DNA from: Candidatus Obscuribacter phosphatis
Lineage (GTDB): Bacteria > Cyanobacteriota > Vampirovibrionia > Obscuribacterales > Obscuribacteraceae
Assembly: GCA_001899315.1 (NCBI GenBank)
Contig: MOYA01000001.1
Span: 2,022,599 to 2,086,598 of the forward strand
Length of the DNA stretch: 64,000 nucleotides
Reading direction: 5' to 3'
Part shown: positions 44,559-53,978 of the stretch, in pieces
Position numbering within the stretch: position 1 is the first letter of the stretch
Layout: every line of letters begins with the position of its first letter
Notes under the pieces: model-generated
The model's database searches: none
What the model saw: the letters and a program-made list of their open reading frames with translations, nothing else
Told to the model about the DNA's origin: nothing
Made by a program: the position numbers and the translations under genes

Positions 44559-44648
44559 CGGAGAGGGAGGGATTCGAACCCTCGGTACAGATTTTGTCCG
44601 TACAACTTCTTAGCAGGAAGCCGCTTTCGACCACTCAGCCACCTCTCC
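44559..44648 (-). tRNA. tRNA-Ser (anticodon GCT)
   Basis: The minus strand folds as a class II tRNA: acceptor GGAGAGG/CCTCTCC with discriminator G, D-arm with GTGGCTGAGTGGTCGAAAGC, anticodon loop CTGCTAA, a long variable arm (about 16 bases, GTACGG...CTGTAC pairing) and TTCGAATC T-loop. The long variable arm and GCT anticodon (decoding AGC/AGU) identify serine. CCA is not encoded and must be added. Confidence 0.95.
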
Positions 44649-44735
44649 AGATGATTGCGATTAAAAGCGATTGATTTATCATAGCGCAGAATCTATTGCT
44701 TTTGCTTTCTTTTGCCTAATTATTTCGGCTCTTAA

Positions 44736-45668
44736 CTAAAACTGGCCAAGCACCACCAGACAAACCCAGTAATAGGCAACAGCCGCACCGATTATCAAGC
44801 TGTCGCCCCGGTCTAGAAAACCACCATGGCCGGGGATAAAGTCACTTGAATCTTTGAGACCGGCGTCTCTTTTCAAGAGAGATTCACAGAGGTCGCCCAG
44901 CTGGGCCGCCACCGAGACGACAATGGCCATAACCGGCGCCTGCCAGAGATTGAAGCCAAAGGGATGACAAGAAAACAAATAGTGATCTGCCACATAAACC
45001 ACCACTACACCCAAGGCAATCGCCGAAAGCAAGCCGCCGACAGCTCCTTCCACAGTCTTTTTGGGGCTTATCTGGGGATAGAGCAAATGCTTGCCAAATT
45101 TCTTGCCAAAGTAATAGGCAAAAACATCGGTGGCCCAGATGATGAAAAGAGTTGCCCAGACATAGGCCAAGCCCGGCTGTTCGAGGGGATTAGTGGATAC
45201 AGGCATACCGGCGGGGCTGAGATTGCGCAATAAAACCAGGTGACTGGGCAGCCAGCCTACATATATAAATCCCAGAATGGTGGCGGCTATGTCGGCAATT
45301 GTGGCGGGCGGATCAACATTTCTAAAAAGCAGACGAAAGAAAGAAACATAGATGCCGATTGAAAGAAGCAAAGGAAAATGTCTGATCGAAAAATCAGTCC
45401 AATAGCTGGCATCAGCCCCGGCTGGCAAAGGCATGCCGACACCATGATTAGGTATCAAGTCGGGTATGGCCGCCACCACAAAGAAAGCGACAATCATCGA
45501 TAGAACAATGCGGCTGCTGGGATTGATACCCTTGCGCCGAGCCATGCCGATAAACTCTTTACCACCCATAAAACAGGCAGCGCCTAAGACCAGAGCAAGA
45601 AACTTTCCCCCGGCCATAATGCTGGCCACAGAGATGCCAAATAACAACCAGCCATATATAAGTCTCAT
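44736..45668 (-). CDS. cdsA: Phosphatidate cytidylyltransferase
   Basis: CdsA makes CDP-diacylglycerol from CTP and phosphatidate, the precursor of phosphatidylglycerol and other phospholipids. The 310-residue protein is a multi-pass membrane enzyme with about eight hydrophobic segments and the C-terminal signature region VEGAVGGLLSAIALG ... AQLGDLCESLLKRDAGLKDSS, DFIPGHGGFLDRGDSL. Its ATG overlaps the YibE/F stop by four bases (ATGA), so it is translationally coupled to that gene. It is the last gene of the ruvB operon. Confidence 0.93.
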   Translation of the reverse strand: MRLIYGWLLFGISVASIMAGGKFLALVLGAACFMGGKEFIGMARRKGINPSSRIVLSMIVAFFVVAAIPDLIPNHGVGMPLPAGADASYWTDFSIRHFPLLLSIGIYVSFFRLLFRNVDPPATIADIAATILGFIYVGWLPSHLVLLRNLSPAGMPVSTNPLEQPGLAYVWATLFIIWATDVFAYYFGKKFGKHLLYPQISPKKTVEGAVGGLLSAIALGVVVVYVADHYLFSCHPFGFNLWQAPVMAIVVSVAAQLGDLCESLLKRDAGLKDSSDFIPGHGGFLDRGDSLIIGAAVAYYWVCLVVLGQF

Positions 45669-46705
45669 GGACTACCTGTTTTACCTGCCATCAAGCGAGA
45701 AGCAAAAAAAGCGGTGAGCGGAATGGTCAAGACCAGTCCTAGACTACCACTAATCGCCGAGGCCACTTCAGTTGCGACCAGATCGAGATTTACAAGTTTG
45801 CTTACTGGCATCTGGCTGATTAGAAGCAATAAAGGAAGAGCGCCACCGGTATAGGCAAGGATAAGTGTATTGGTCATAGTGCCCATGATGTCTCTGCCGA
45901 CATTCATGCCGGCTTGAAAGAGCTTCTCGGGCTTGCTGTCTTTACCGGCAGAGGCCACTTCGGTCACCGCCGATGCTATAGAAATAGCAACATCCATAAT
46001 CACGCCGAGGGCGCCGATCAGCATGCCGGCAGCCAACAAACCTTGATAAAAGCTGGGTGTACGTACCAAGACCGAGCCCCGCAAAATCTGTGCTTCCTCT
46101 GAAGAAAGACCGGTGAGTGGGGCAAATGTGATCACCAGATGCGCGGACAAGCCGGCGACCGTGACACCACCAACAGTACCAAATATAGCGCAGAGAGATT
46201 TCTTACTCCAACCGGCGACAAAAAACATGGTAGCAAGGGTGGTGGCAACACAGATCAAAACAGAAACAAGCAAAGGGTCGAAGCCGGCCAAACTAGATGG
46301 CAAAAGCACAAAGGCAATGAGCGAAACACTGATTGCCAAAGCCAGCAATGATTTCACTCCTTTTTTGCCGCCCAGCACTATGAAAGCCAAAAGAAAAACA
46401 ATCAGTAGAGTGCCGATAGCCGGAGCCCGATGGTAATCGGCGACATTGATTTCACGCTTGGCGCCTGTCGTATTGACTATCAAAAGTACTTCACGGCCTG
46501 GCAAAAGGTCTATATTAAAGACTGGATTATCGGTGATCTCGTTGAAGACATCCACCTTTTCACCCTGCATACTGCCGGCAAGAACCTCTAGCCGCGCCGG
46601 TTGACGCTTGGCCACGATGCCTGTGCGGCTGGCCAGTTCTTCATTGATTTGAGCCGGGCCAACCGATATCACTCTTGCTGGGACAAATTCTTCCGACTCT
46701 TTCAT
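45665..46705 (-). CDS. YibE/F-family membrane protein
   Basis: A 346-residue multi-pass membrane protein of the YibE/F family. A soluble N-terminal beta-rich part (about 1-90, ending LLIVNTTGAKREINVADYHR) is followed by seven or eight hydrophobic helices, including IVFLLAFIVLGGKKGVKSLLAL and LGVIMDVAISIASAV. The family is widespread in Gram-positives and some cyanobacterial relatives; function is not established and export or peptide transport has been suggested. It sits between ruvB (13 bases) and cdsA (overlapping), so it is expressed with them. Confidence 0.82.
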   Translation of the reverse strand: MKESEEFVPARVISVGPAQINEELASRTGIVAKRQPARLEVLAGSMQGEKVDVFNEITDNPVFNIDLLPGREVLLIVNTTGAKREINVADYHRAPAIGTLLIVFLLAFIVLGGKKGVKSLLALAISVSLIAFVLLPSSLAGFDPLLVSVLICVATTLATMFFVAGWSKKSLCAIFGTVGGVTVAGLSAHLVITFAPLTGLSSEEAQILRGSVLVRTPSFYQGLLAAGMLIGALGVIMDVAISIASAVTEVASAGKDSKPEKLFQAGMNVGRDIMGTMTNTLILAYTGGALPLLLLISQMPVSKLVNLDLVATEVASAISGSLGLVLTIPLTAFFASRLMAGKTGSP

Positions 46706-46718
46706 CTAGAAAACCATA

Positions 46719-47921
46719 CTATTGAAACAGATCGAGTTGTTTAATCTCTCCGGCGGCAAGACGCCCTTGCAGCCCCTGCGGTAAGGGTCTAGAGAGATGT
46801 TGATAGGCAAGAGGAGTAGCCATGCGCCCCCGCGGCGTGCGTTGAATGAAGCCGCTCTGAATCAAAAAAGGTTCCCAGACATCTTCCAAGGTATCGCTGT
46901 CTTCGCCGATGGTGGCAGCTAAAGTCTCAAGACCGACAGGTCCACCCTCATAATTATCGATAATGATAGAGAGCAATTTGCGGTCGGTGATATCCAAACC
47001 GAGGGCGTCGACTTGATAAGAATCAAGAGCGCGCGCCGCCATTTCGCCGTCTATCACCTCTGCCCCTTGATACTGGCCGTAATCGCGCACTAGGCGCACC
47101 AAGCGGTTGGCTATGCGAGGCGTGCCTCTAGCCCGCCTGGCAATAGCCTCCACACCTTCAGATTCCATCTTTACCGAAAGAATACCGGCGGTGCGAGCGA
47201 CAATAGCTGAAAGTTCTTCTTGGGTGTAGAAGTCTAAACGGCAGACAAAACCAAAGCGATCTCTAAGAGCATTAGAAAGCATGCCAGCCTTGGTGGTGGC
47301 ACCAACCAAAGTAAACTTAGGCAAAGGCAAACGCATAGTTCTGGTGGCATGCCCCTTGCCGGTAGTTAAATCAATGACAAAATCTTCGATAGCCGGATAG
47401 AGCAATTCTTCTGCCACCCGCGAAAGTCTGTGGATTTCATCGATAAAGAGCACATCCCCTTCTTCAAGTTGATGCACCAGACCGATGATGTCGCGGGGTC
47501 TTTCCAGGCTGGGACCGGAAGTTAGATGAATACGGGCTTGCATCTCATTGGCGATTACCCGAGCCAAAGTGGTCTTACCCAAACCTGGCGGACCATAGAA
47601 CAAAACATGGTCGAGAGCCTCACCCCGGCTGCGGGCGGCCGAGATAGACATAGAAAGCATTGTCTTAAGTCGTGATTGCCCGATATATTCTGAAAGCGTA
47701 TCTGGTCTGACAGCCTGGTCTGATCGCAAATCAGAATTGCTTTCCTGGCAGGAAAGTAAAGATGAGCGGCGATTGGCCTGTTCATTAACATCTTCTATAG
47801 AAGCCTCGGCAGAATGAGCGAGATCATTTTTTGCAATGTTCTTTGGCTTGTTTTTTGAAGTTTTGTTAGTGCCAGGCTGAGATTCCCCTGAGGGATCGCC
47901 CGATGTTTTGATGATGGTCAT
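46719..47921 (-). CDS. ruvB: Holliday junction branch-migration helicase RuvB
   Basis: RuvB is the AAA+ motor of the RuvABC resolvasome. The 400-residue product has Walker [12 protein letters not shown], Walker [12 protein letters not shown], sensor 1 [20 protein letters not shown], the arginine region and the C-terminal winged helix ([14 protein letters not shown]). It begins with about 70 extra residues that are polar and Lys/Asn/Ser-rich, absent from typical RuvB of about 340 residues, so the N-terminus is unusual or the start is further downstream. ATG 47921 lacks a strong Shine-Dalgarno. It heads the ruvB-yibEF-cdsA operon; ruvA and ruvC are not here. Confidence 0.93.
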   Translation of the reverse strand: MTIIKTSGDPSGESQPGTNKTSKNKPKNIAKNDLAHSAEASIEDVNEQANRRSSLLSCQESNSDLRSDQAVRPDTLSEYIGQSRLKTMLSMSISAARSRGEALDHVLFYGPPGLGKTTLARVIANEMQARIHLTSGPSLERPRDIIGLVHQLEEGDVLFIDEIHRLSRVAEELLYPAIEDFVIDLTTGKGHATRTMRLPLPKFTLVGATTKAGMLSNALRDRFGFVCRLDFYTQEELSAIVARTAGILSVKMESEGVEAIARRARGTPRIANRLVRLVRDYGQYQGAEVIDGEMAARALDSYQVDALGLDITDRKLLSIIIDNYEGGPVGLETLAATIGEDSDTLEDVWEPFLIQSGFIQRTPRGRMATPLAYQHLSRPLPQGLQGRLAAGEIKQLDLFQ

Positions 47922-47992
47922 GGCGGAATTATCTCAAATTAGTCAGTTCATGAGAAGTAATCAAGGTGCTAAGGGGCTTTCCGTCATATGCT

Positions 47993-47998
47993 TATAAT
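47993..47998 (+). promoter_or_regulatory. Consensus -10 box of the GT2 glycosyltransferase gene
   Basis: TATAAT lies 50 bases before ATG 48049. No clear -35 is seen. Transcription from here would begin near 48005, which argues against an earlier GTG start at 48004. Confidence 0.35.
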
Positions 47999-48048
47999 AG
48001 ATAGTGCTAAAGCTCAAGCAGCTGGAGAAATGGAGATATACAGAAGCT

Positions 48049-49122
48049 ATGACTTCGCATACAGTCAATGTCACACCGCCTGTTGTTGAAACCGGCTTCA
48101 GCTCGATTTCAAACGATTCGCTAAAGTATAATCCTAAAGTGCAGCAAAAAACTAAAACTCGATTTCCAGAAATTTCAGTAGTCATCCCCGTATTCAACGA
48201 GGAAGACAATATCGGTTTGCTATACAACAAGCTCACCGATGCCTTGGACAGTCTGGGCAGATCGTGGGAAGCCATCTTGATCGATGATGGCAGCACCGAC
48301 AATTCTTTCAACAAACTGGCTGAAATTGCCGGCAAAGACGAACGCATCAAAATAGTGCGCTTTGTCAAAAACTTTGGTCAAACCGCAGCTCTAGCAGCCG
48401 GCATAGACAATGCCCGCGGCGACGTAATCATCCCGATGGACGCCGACCTGCAAAATGATCCCGCCGACATTCAGCGTCTGCTCGATAAACTCGACGAAGG
48501 CTTTGACGTCGTCAGCGGCTGGCGCAAGGAAAGAAAAGATGAACTCTTTCTGCGTCTTATTCCATCTTGGACAGCCAATCGCATCATCTCTCTCATATCG
48601 GGCGTAAGATTGCATGACTACGGTTGTTCCTTGAAAGCCTATAGAAAAGAAGTCATCAAAGACGTGCGTCTATATGGCGAAATGCACCGTTTTGTGCCAA
48701 TTTATGCCACCTGGCAGGGTGCCAAAGTTTCTGAGATTCCGGTCAATCACCAGGCTAGACAATTCGGACAAAGCAAGTACGGCATTTCTAGAACCTTCAA
48801 GGTGGTATTGGATTTGATGACAGTCAAATTCATGAGCACCTATTTCACCAAGCCCATTTATCTCTTCGGCACAGCCGGTCTGTGGTCGATGGTTCTTTCT
48901 TTTTCAGCCTTCGCCTGGATGGTGGTATTGAAGCTGTTCTATCACACAAGCTTTATTGAAACGCCACTACCGGTGCTGGTCGCCATGTTCTTTATGGTCG
49001 GCATGCAGCTTATCTTGATGGGCTTGCAATCTGAAATATTGATGCGCACCTACCACGAATCACAAGGTAAGCGTATCTATATTGTCAAAACTTCGATCAA
49101 TCTAGAAAACGAACTCGACTAG
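48049..49122 (+). CDS. GT2-family polyprenyl-phosphate-type glycosyltransferase
   Basis: A 357-residue membrane-linked glycosyltransferase. The GT-A domain (about 40-250) has SVVIPVFNEEDNI, IDDGSTDNS, PMDADLQNDP (the DxD-type motif) and a YGCSLKAYR segment, all typical of DPM1/GtrB/ArnC-like enzymes that charge undecaprenyl phosphate with a sugar. Two hydrophobic segments (about 280-310 and 317-337) form the C-terminal membrane anchor. The sugar is unknown. galE follows on the opposite strand, tail to tail. ATG 48049 is chosen over GTG 48004 on promoter position. Confidence 0.87.
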   Translation: MTSHTVNVTPPVVETGFSSISNDSLKYNPKVQQKTKTRFPEISVVIPVFNEEDNIGLLYNKLTDALDSLGRSWEAILIDDGSTDNSFNKLAEIAGKDERIKIVRFVKNFGQTAALAAGIDNARGDVIIPMDADLQNDPADIQRLLDKLDEGFDVVSGWRKERKDELFLRLIPSWTANRIISLISGVRLHDYGCSLKAYRKEVIKDVRLYGEMHRFVPIYATWQGAKVSEIPVNHQARQFGQSKYGISRTFKVVLDLMTVKFMSTYFTKPIYLFGTAGLWSMVLSFSAFAWMVVLKLFYHTSFIETPLPVLVAMFFMVGMQLILMGLQSEILMRTYHESQGKRIYIVKTSINLENELD

Positions 49123-49138
49123 ACCTTCCAATCGCACC

Positions 49139-50122
49139 CTAATAGAGGCGGTTGCGTTCCCAGTTAACGGCGGTTTCGACAGTGCGTCGCAGGTCGTACT
49201 TGGGAGTCCAACCTAGTACTTCTTTAGCTTTGCTATTGTCTGAAACCAAATAAGATGGGTCACCCGGACGGCGCTCGACAAACTCATGGGGCACCTTTGC
49301 ACCCGAGACCGACTCGACCATATTGATTATTTCCTTCACCGAAGCCCCTTTAGCAGTACCAAGATTGACCGCAAGCGAGACTTTTTCTTTATCGAGCAAG
49401 GAAAGGGCCAGCAAATGGGCAGAGGCGAGGTCGTTGACATGAATATAGTCTCTGACACAGGTACCATCGGGGGTATCGTAGTCGTTGCCAAAGACCTTCA
49501 ACTGGGGAATTTTGCCTAAGGCCGCCTGGATAGCCAAGGGCAACAGGTGAGTTTCCGGGTCATGACTTTCACCAATCTCACCCGAATCATCCGCACCGGC
49601 AGCATTAAAATAGCGCAGCACGATATAGCGCAGAGGCGTGCAAAGGGCAAGGGCGGCAAGCATCTGCTCTACCATTAACTTACTTGTGCCGTAGGTGTTG
49701 ATCGGGTTCTGTGGATGCTTCTCGTCAATAGGTGAATAAACCGGATTGCCATAAGACGAACAAGTGGAAGAAAAGACCAATTTCTCAACACCGGCGGCAT
49801 GCATGGCAGCCAAAAGGGAGGTCGTACCGCCCACATTGTTGTCCAAATAAAAGAAGGGGCGCTGCTGAGACTCGCCGACATAAGCCCGAGCCGCAAAGTG
49901 AACCACGGCAGAGACTTTGTGCTTGACCATTATTTCAGTCAGCGCATCCCTGTCGGCTAATTCGGTTTGATAAAAAACAACCTTATCGTCTGAACTTAGG
50001 GCTTGTCTATGACCAAGGGAAAGATTATCGAAGGCAACGACCGCTGCGCCGGCATTTTCAGCCAAATAATGCCTGACAAAATGACTGCCGATATAGCCGG
50101 CCGCCCCAGTGACTAGTAACAT
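49139..50122 (-). CDS. galE: UDP-glucose 4-epimerase
   Basis: GalE interconverts UDP-glucose and UDP-galactose for polysaccharide synthesis. The 327-residue protein has the NAD motif VTGAAGYIGSH, the catalytic SSTCSSYG (Ser) and YGTSK (YxxxK) pair, and the substrate region DYDTPDGTCVRDYIHV, which is diagnostic for GalE. AAGGA lies upstream of ATG 50122. It diverges from the PgpH-like gene (about 90 bases) and converges with the GT2 gene. A cell-envelope role is probable with that neighbour, although a Leloir pathway cannot be excluded. Confidence 0.93.
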   Translation of the reverse strand: MLLVTGAAGYIGSHFVRHYLAENAGAAVVAFDNLSLGHRQALSSDDKVVFYQTELADRDALTEIMVKHKVSAVVHFAARAYVGESQQRPFFYLDNNVGGTTSLLAAMHAAGVEKLVFSSTCSSYGNPVYSPIDEKHPQNPINTYGTSKLMVEQMLAALALCTPLRYIVLRYFNAAGADDSGEIGESHDPETHLLPLAIQAALGKIPQLKVFGNDYDTPDGTCVRDYIHVNDLASAHLLALSLLDKEKVSLAVNLGTAKGASVKEIINMVESVSGAKVPHEFVERRPGDPSYLVSDNSKAKEVLGWTPKYDLRRTVETAVNWERNRLY

Positions 50123-50213
50123 TAGGGTATCCTTTGCAAAGACAAGTGCAAAAACAGGGCAATTTTATCAAAGAATAGGGTTAAGATCTCGAATGTAGCG
50201 TGGAGTGAAGGCT

Positions 50214-52628
50214 GTGGAAGCCCAAAGTAACCAAAGCAAGTTAAGTGAAGCCAAAACAATGATCGGCTGGATCGGCGCGGCTTTATCAGGCTTTGTTTGC
50301 CTCTTCCTCTCACTCTCTACTGTTCATATATTCAGCCCCGGACTGCAAGAAAATGATGTTTCAGACCGAGACCTGATTGCCCCTCAGGCAACTTCGGTTA
50401 TAGATAGATCTGAAACCGAAAAGTCTATTGAAAAGGCCAGACAGAATGTCATACCGGTTTTTCAAGTCGACCGCAGCCGCGACAGAGAAACTTTAGCCAA
50501 GATAGAAGCAGCCTTCGCCCGGGCCGAGAGCCTGCAGGCCCTCGGTCTTGTGCCTTTAGAGACAAAGATAAAGGTCGAAAATAAAGCCAAAGCAAACACT
50601 CATAATAAGGTCAAACACAGTCCAAAAGCGGTTGAGGCTGACGGGGCTGAAAAGCAATTTGGCTACAGCGAACAGTTGAAATATCTGCAAAATCAAAAGC
50701 AACTGCCCGAAACAGACAAGACTGCCTTAAAAGAAGAGTTGGAAAAACAAAGGCTCGCCTATGAACGAGCCCTCAAAGCCGGGCTAATTCAAGACGAAGA
50801 GCTCAATCTCGCTCTTTCGATCAAGCCAGATGAAATGCCTTCTTTCAAAGCCGAGACGATGACTGCTGCCCGGCGGCTCTTGTCTATTTTTGACCGCTAC
50901 CCGGTGACAGACAAATCGGTCTGGCAAGAAGTGGTGCAAGAATTTTTGCCCGATAAATGGCCGGTCGCCACAAGGGTGACGGCTTCGCGTGTGATCAACC
51001 GCTATTTGGAAGCCAATCTTGTCATCGACTCGGAAGGGACAAAAGTAAAGGCTCAAGAGGCTGTCAAAACAGTCGAACCGGTAATGCGACCGGTAAAAGA
51101 GGGCGAGGTGATTGTGCCGCAAGGGGCTCTTATCACCAAAGACAAACTATATATATTGCAAGAACTGGGCATCACCCATGTTAATCGCTGGCCTTTTATA
51201 TTGAGTATGGCCATCTCACTTATCGCAGCCCTCACCCTGGTTGCTCTCTTTCTTTACACCTACGAACCAAAACACTTTTTTGCCCCCAGTTCAATTGGCC
51301 TGATGTTTACTGTGCAAGTGGTGGTGGCATCAGTGGCTTCGCTGGTGGGCAAGACCAATCCTCAATTTGTCCCTATACCGGCGGCGGCGCTTATCCTCAC
51401 TATTTTCTTCGGCAGAAGAGTGGCCATAGCCCTCACCTTGCCGATGATTTTGCTTATCGCAGTTGATCGTCTCATGGACTTGCATTTTATTGCCGCCCAC
51501 CTGCTTGCCACTATCCTCGCCGTTTTGAGCTATTCATCAGTGGGCCGCTCCGCTGTCTTCAAGACTGGAGTATTGGTCGCATTTGGTCTAATTGCCGGTG
51601 ATCTGGCCGCTTCTCTAGTCGACCATTCAATCAGTTTCGACCTGGCCACTTTCGGTAAGCGTTTGCCTCTCGATTTTGCCGGCGGCATAGTATCGTCAAT
51701 AGTGGCAGTAGGCAGTCTGCCTTTCCTGGAAAATCTGTATGGTCTGATCACGCCCTTCCGTCTAGCCGAGCTAACCGACGCCAATCAACCGCTCTTGCGC
51801 CGCCTAGAAGAGAATGCCCCCGGAACCTATCAGCATAGCCTGGCCGTGGCCAACATGGCCGAAGCCGGTGCTAAAGCCATCTATGCCGATGCCAATATGG
51901 TGAGAGCCGGCGCTCTTTATCACGATATCGGCAAAATGGTGCGTCCCAAATATTTCATTGAAAATCAACTTGGCGCCACCAATCCCCACGATAATATGGC
52001 ACCGGAAGACAGCCGAGCCAGAGTCTTGGCCCATGTCACCGACGGTATTGCTCTTGCTCAAAAATATTCGCTGCCGAAAGCCATTCAAGATTTCATCCCC
52101 ATGCATCAGGGTACTACTCTGATGGCCTATTTCTACCACAAAGCCTGCACCAAATATGGTGCTGACAAGGTCGACCCCAATTTCTACCGCTATCCGGGAC
52201 CAAAGCCAAACACAAAAGAGACAGCCATCGTTATGCTTGCCGATGTCTCCGAAGCGGTCACTCACTCTATGAGAGATCCAAGCCAGGAAGAAGTAGAGGC
52301 GGCTTTAGAGAAAGTCTTCCAGAACCGCTGGGACGACGGACAATTTAGTGATTCCGGTCTAAGCTATGAAGAACTGCAGAAAGTGAAAGCAGGCTTTGCC
52401 AGAGTGTGGAGAACCTTGCACCACGAAAGATTGAAGTATCCGTCCACCACCACGGGCAAGATGCCCATTGCGCCCACAGTGACCAAGGCAGAAATAATAG
52501 AAGAAAACAAAGAAGAGAAGCGCGAAGATACTGAAGAAATCGATCCCTGCCTAACCGCCACTAGTTTTGAACCGACAGGCGCTAATTCGCTTCAACCAGA
52601 ACAGAAACCAGAGCAAAAAATAGAATAG
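50214..52628 (+). CDS. pgpH: 7TM-HD (PgpH-type) membrane phosphodiesterase
   Basis: An 804-residue membrane protein of the 7TMR-HDED family, whose Listeria member PgpH degrades cyclic di-AMP; cyanobacteria also have members. Order: one N-terminal membrane helix (about 20-42), an extracytoplasmic domain (about 50-310, charged, with a coiled region), seven membrane helices (about 325-510), and the cytoplasmic HD domain (about 535-700) with HSLAVANMAEAG and ALYHDIGKMVRP. An acidic low-complexity tail ends the protein. GTG 50214 has GGAG at good spacing; GTG 50205 is the alternative. No diadenylate cyclase is in the window. Whether c-di-AMP is the substrate here is inferred from family only. Confidence 0.88.
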   Translation: MEAQSNQSKLSEAKTMIGWIGAALSGFVCLFLSLSTVHIFSPGLQENDVSDRDLIAPQATSVIDRSETEKSIEKARQNVIPVFQVDRSRDRETLAKIEAAFARAESLQALGLVPLETKIKVENKAKANTHNKVKHSPKAVEADGAEKQFGYSEQLKYLQNQKQLPETDKTALKEELEKQRLAYERALKAGLIQDEELNLALSIKPDEMPSFKAETMTAARRLLSIFDRYPVTDKSVWQEVVQEFLPDKWPVATRVTASRVINRYLEANLVIDSEGTKVKAQEAVKTVEPVMRPVKEGEVIVPQGALITKDKLYILQELGITHVNRWPFILSMAISLIAALTLVALFLYTYEPKHFFAPSSIGLMFTVQVVVASVASLVGKTNPQFVPIPAAALILTIFFGRRVAIALTLPMILLIAVDRLMDLHFIAAHLLATILAVLSYSSVGRSAVFKTGVLVAFGLIAGDLAASLVDHSISFDLATFGKRLPLDFAGGIVSSIVAVGSLPFLENLYGLITPFRLAELTDANQPLLRRLEENAPGTYQHSLAVANMAEAGAKAIYADANMVRAGALYHDIGKMVRPKYFIENQLGATNPHDNMAPEDSRARVLAHVTDGIALAQKYSLPKAIQDFIPMHQGTTLMAYFYHKACTKYGADKVDPNFYRYPGPKPNTKETAIVMLADVSEAVTHSMRDPSQEEVEAALEKVFQNRWDDGQFSDSGLSYEELQKVKAGFARVWRTLHHERLKYPSTTTGKMPIAPTVTKAEIIEENKEEKREDTEEIDPCLTATSFEPTGANSLQPEQKPEQKIE

Positions 52629-52640
52629 CTTGGCGAAAGC

Positions 52641-53975
52641 TTATTTGAGCCTGGTGCGATAAAGCACGTTCAATTGCACCAAGGCTTCATCGACAAAGAT
52701 GTCTCGCGCCTGAGCCAGCTCTAGTGCGGCTACCGCCCTTTCATAAGGCACTGCCTTGATATGCAATAAATAGCTCAACCTCAAAGCTTTATAAGAAAGA
52801 CGATGCGGTGCTAAATCATTGTCGTCGATTATCTTTGCCAGATAAAAACCTTGATTGTAATTCACTTCCAGGCGCTCAGAAATGTCGAGCAAGACCTGGG
52901 GATCAAGCCCTTCTGTACGAGACTGAGAGGGCGGCCAAAACCGATTATCTTTCAAGAGCTGCACCATCATACGAGATGGATTACCCGACTGCATGGCACA
53001 GGATGACTGACCAAGAGCTTTCTCAAAGCCTTCTTCGGCAATGAGGCCCAAGACCTCGCGAGCTTGATCGAGGCTGAGGGTTTCGTTGTCGATCATCTCT
53101 TGTAAATCGACGGCACGGTCAATCAATTCTTCGCTCACACCTGCTGTTTCGCGTATGGCTACGCCGCAAGATACAGAACGGGTCAAGGCCATCTGTAAGG
53201 CGGCAATGAGCGACATATCGTCGAGCATGCCCACCGAAAAGAAAAGTTCACCCAAACGCGGTGTACCTCGACGCAAAACCGGTCGATAGTTAGAGTTCAC
53301 TTCTTTCTTCAGATAAGTGATTTCTCTTTCTCTGGCGGCAGCCAAAGCAGAAATACATTGTTCTCTTGAGAGCGAGCCACGTCGCACCAATTGCTGGCCA
53401 AGCAGGGCAGTGTCAAGCAATTCTTGCGAAAGCAAACTGCGATAGCAAAAGATATGACCTAGGGGTAAACCAGTTCGTTGGCTTACAGCAAGCGCTTCTT
53501 CCAGATCTTCAGGGTTGATGATGCGAGATTGAGTCAGTAACTGTCCCAATTTATTGGTCAGAACATCTTCCGGCTGAACTACAGAGGCCCGAGAAAAAGC
53601 TTCAGCTAATGGAATCTTGTCCTGGTAACTGAGATTCAAAACCCGCACACCGACATCAAAAGGTAGCTGGCGATTGTTGATCAGGGTTTGTATTTCAAGG
53701 GCTACCTGCAATTCTGCTTCGCTTAGAAAACCCGACATGGTAAGCATCTTGCCCAAAGGCAGACCTTTCTCTTCAAAACTGGAAAGCGCCTCTTTCAAAT
53801 ATTCGTAGCTGACTATACCCGAGGCCTTCAGCAAATCACCCAAACGGACATGCCCGATAGCCATGCTGAGCGCTTCATTGATACCACTGGCTGTGAACCG
53901 TCTCTCCACTCGCCCCTGGGCTCGATCTGCCTCAATTTCCTTAAGCTTCTCGCCTTCACCGCTCAGTTCGGACAC
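52641..53975 (-). CDS. Standalone protein of multiple MshEN/GspE-N-like repeats
   Basis: This 444-residue soluble protein has no ATPase domain, but is built of repeats like the N-terminal domain of GspE/PilB/MshE ATPases. Units show R/L-LG-x2-L-x3-G/S-x-(V/I/L)-x5-L-x2-AL then LG: 44-58 (RLGDLLKASGIVSYE) with LPLGKMLTMSGFLSE (72-86); 143-158 (LGQLLTQSRIINPEDL) with LPLGHIFCYRSLLSQ; 240-258 (RLGELFFSVGMLDDM). MshEN domains bind cyclic di-GMP or ATPases, so it may be an effector or adaptor. GTG 53975 follows GAGGAG, which lies inside the end of rsmD; the two are coupled by a three-base gap. Confidence 0.7.
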   Translation of the reverse strand: MSELSGEGEKLKEIEADRAQGRVERRFTASGINEALSMAIGHVRLGDLLKASGIVSYEYLKEALSSFEEKGLPLGKMLTMSGFLSEAELQVALEIQTLINNRQLPFDVGVRVLNLSYQDKIPLAEAFSRASVVQPEDVLTNKLGQLLTQSRIINPEDLEEALAVSQRTGLPLGHIFCYRSLLSQELLDTALLGQQLVRRGSLSREQCISALAAAREREITYLKKEVNSNYRPVLRRGTPRLGELFFSVGMLDDMSLIAALQMALTRSVSCGVAIRETAGVSEELIDRAVDLQEMIDNETLSLDQAREVLGLIAEEGFEKALGQSSCAMQSGNPSRMMVQLLKDNRFWPPSQSRTEGLDPQVLLDISERLEVNYNQGFYLAKIIDDNDLAPHRLSYKALRLSYLLHIKAVPYERAVAALELAQARDIFVDEALVQLNVLYRTRLK

Positions 53976-53978
53976 TGT

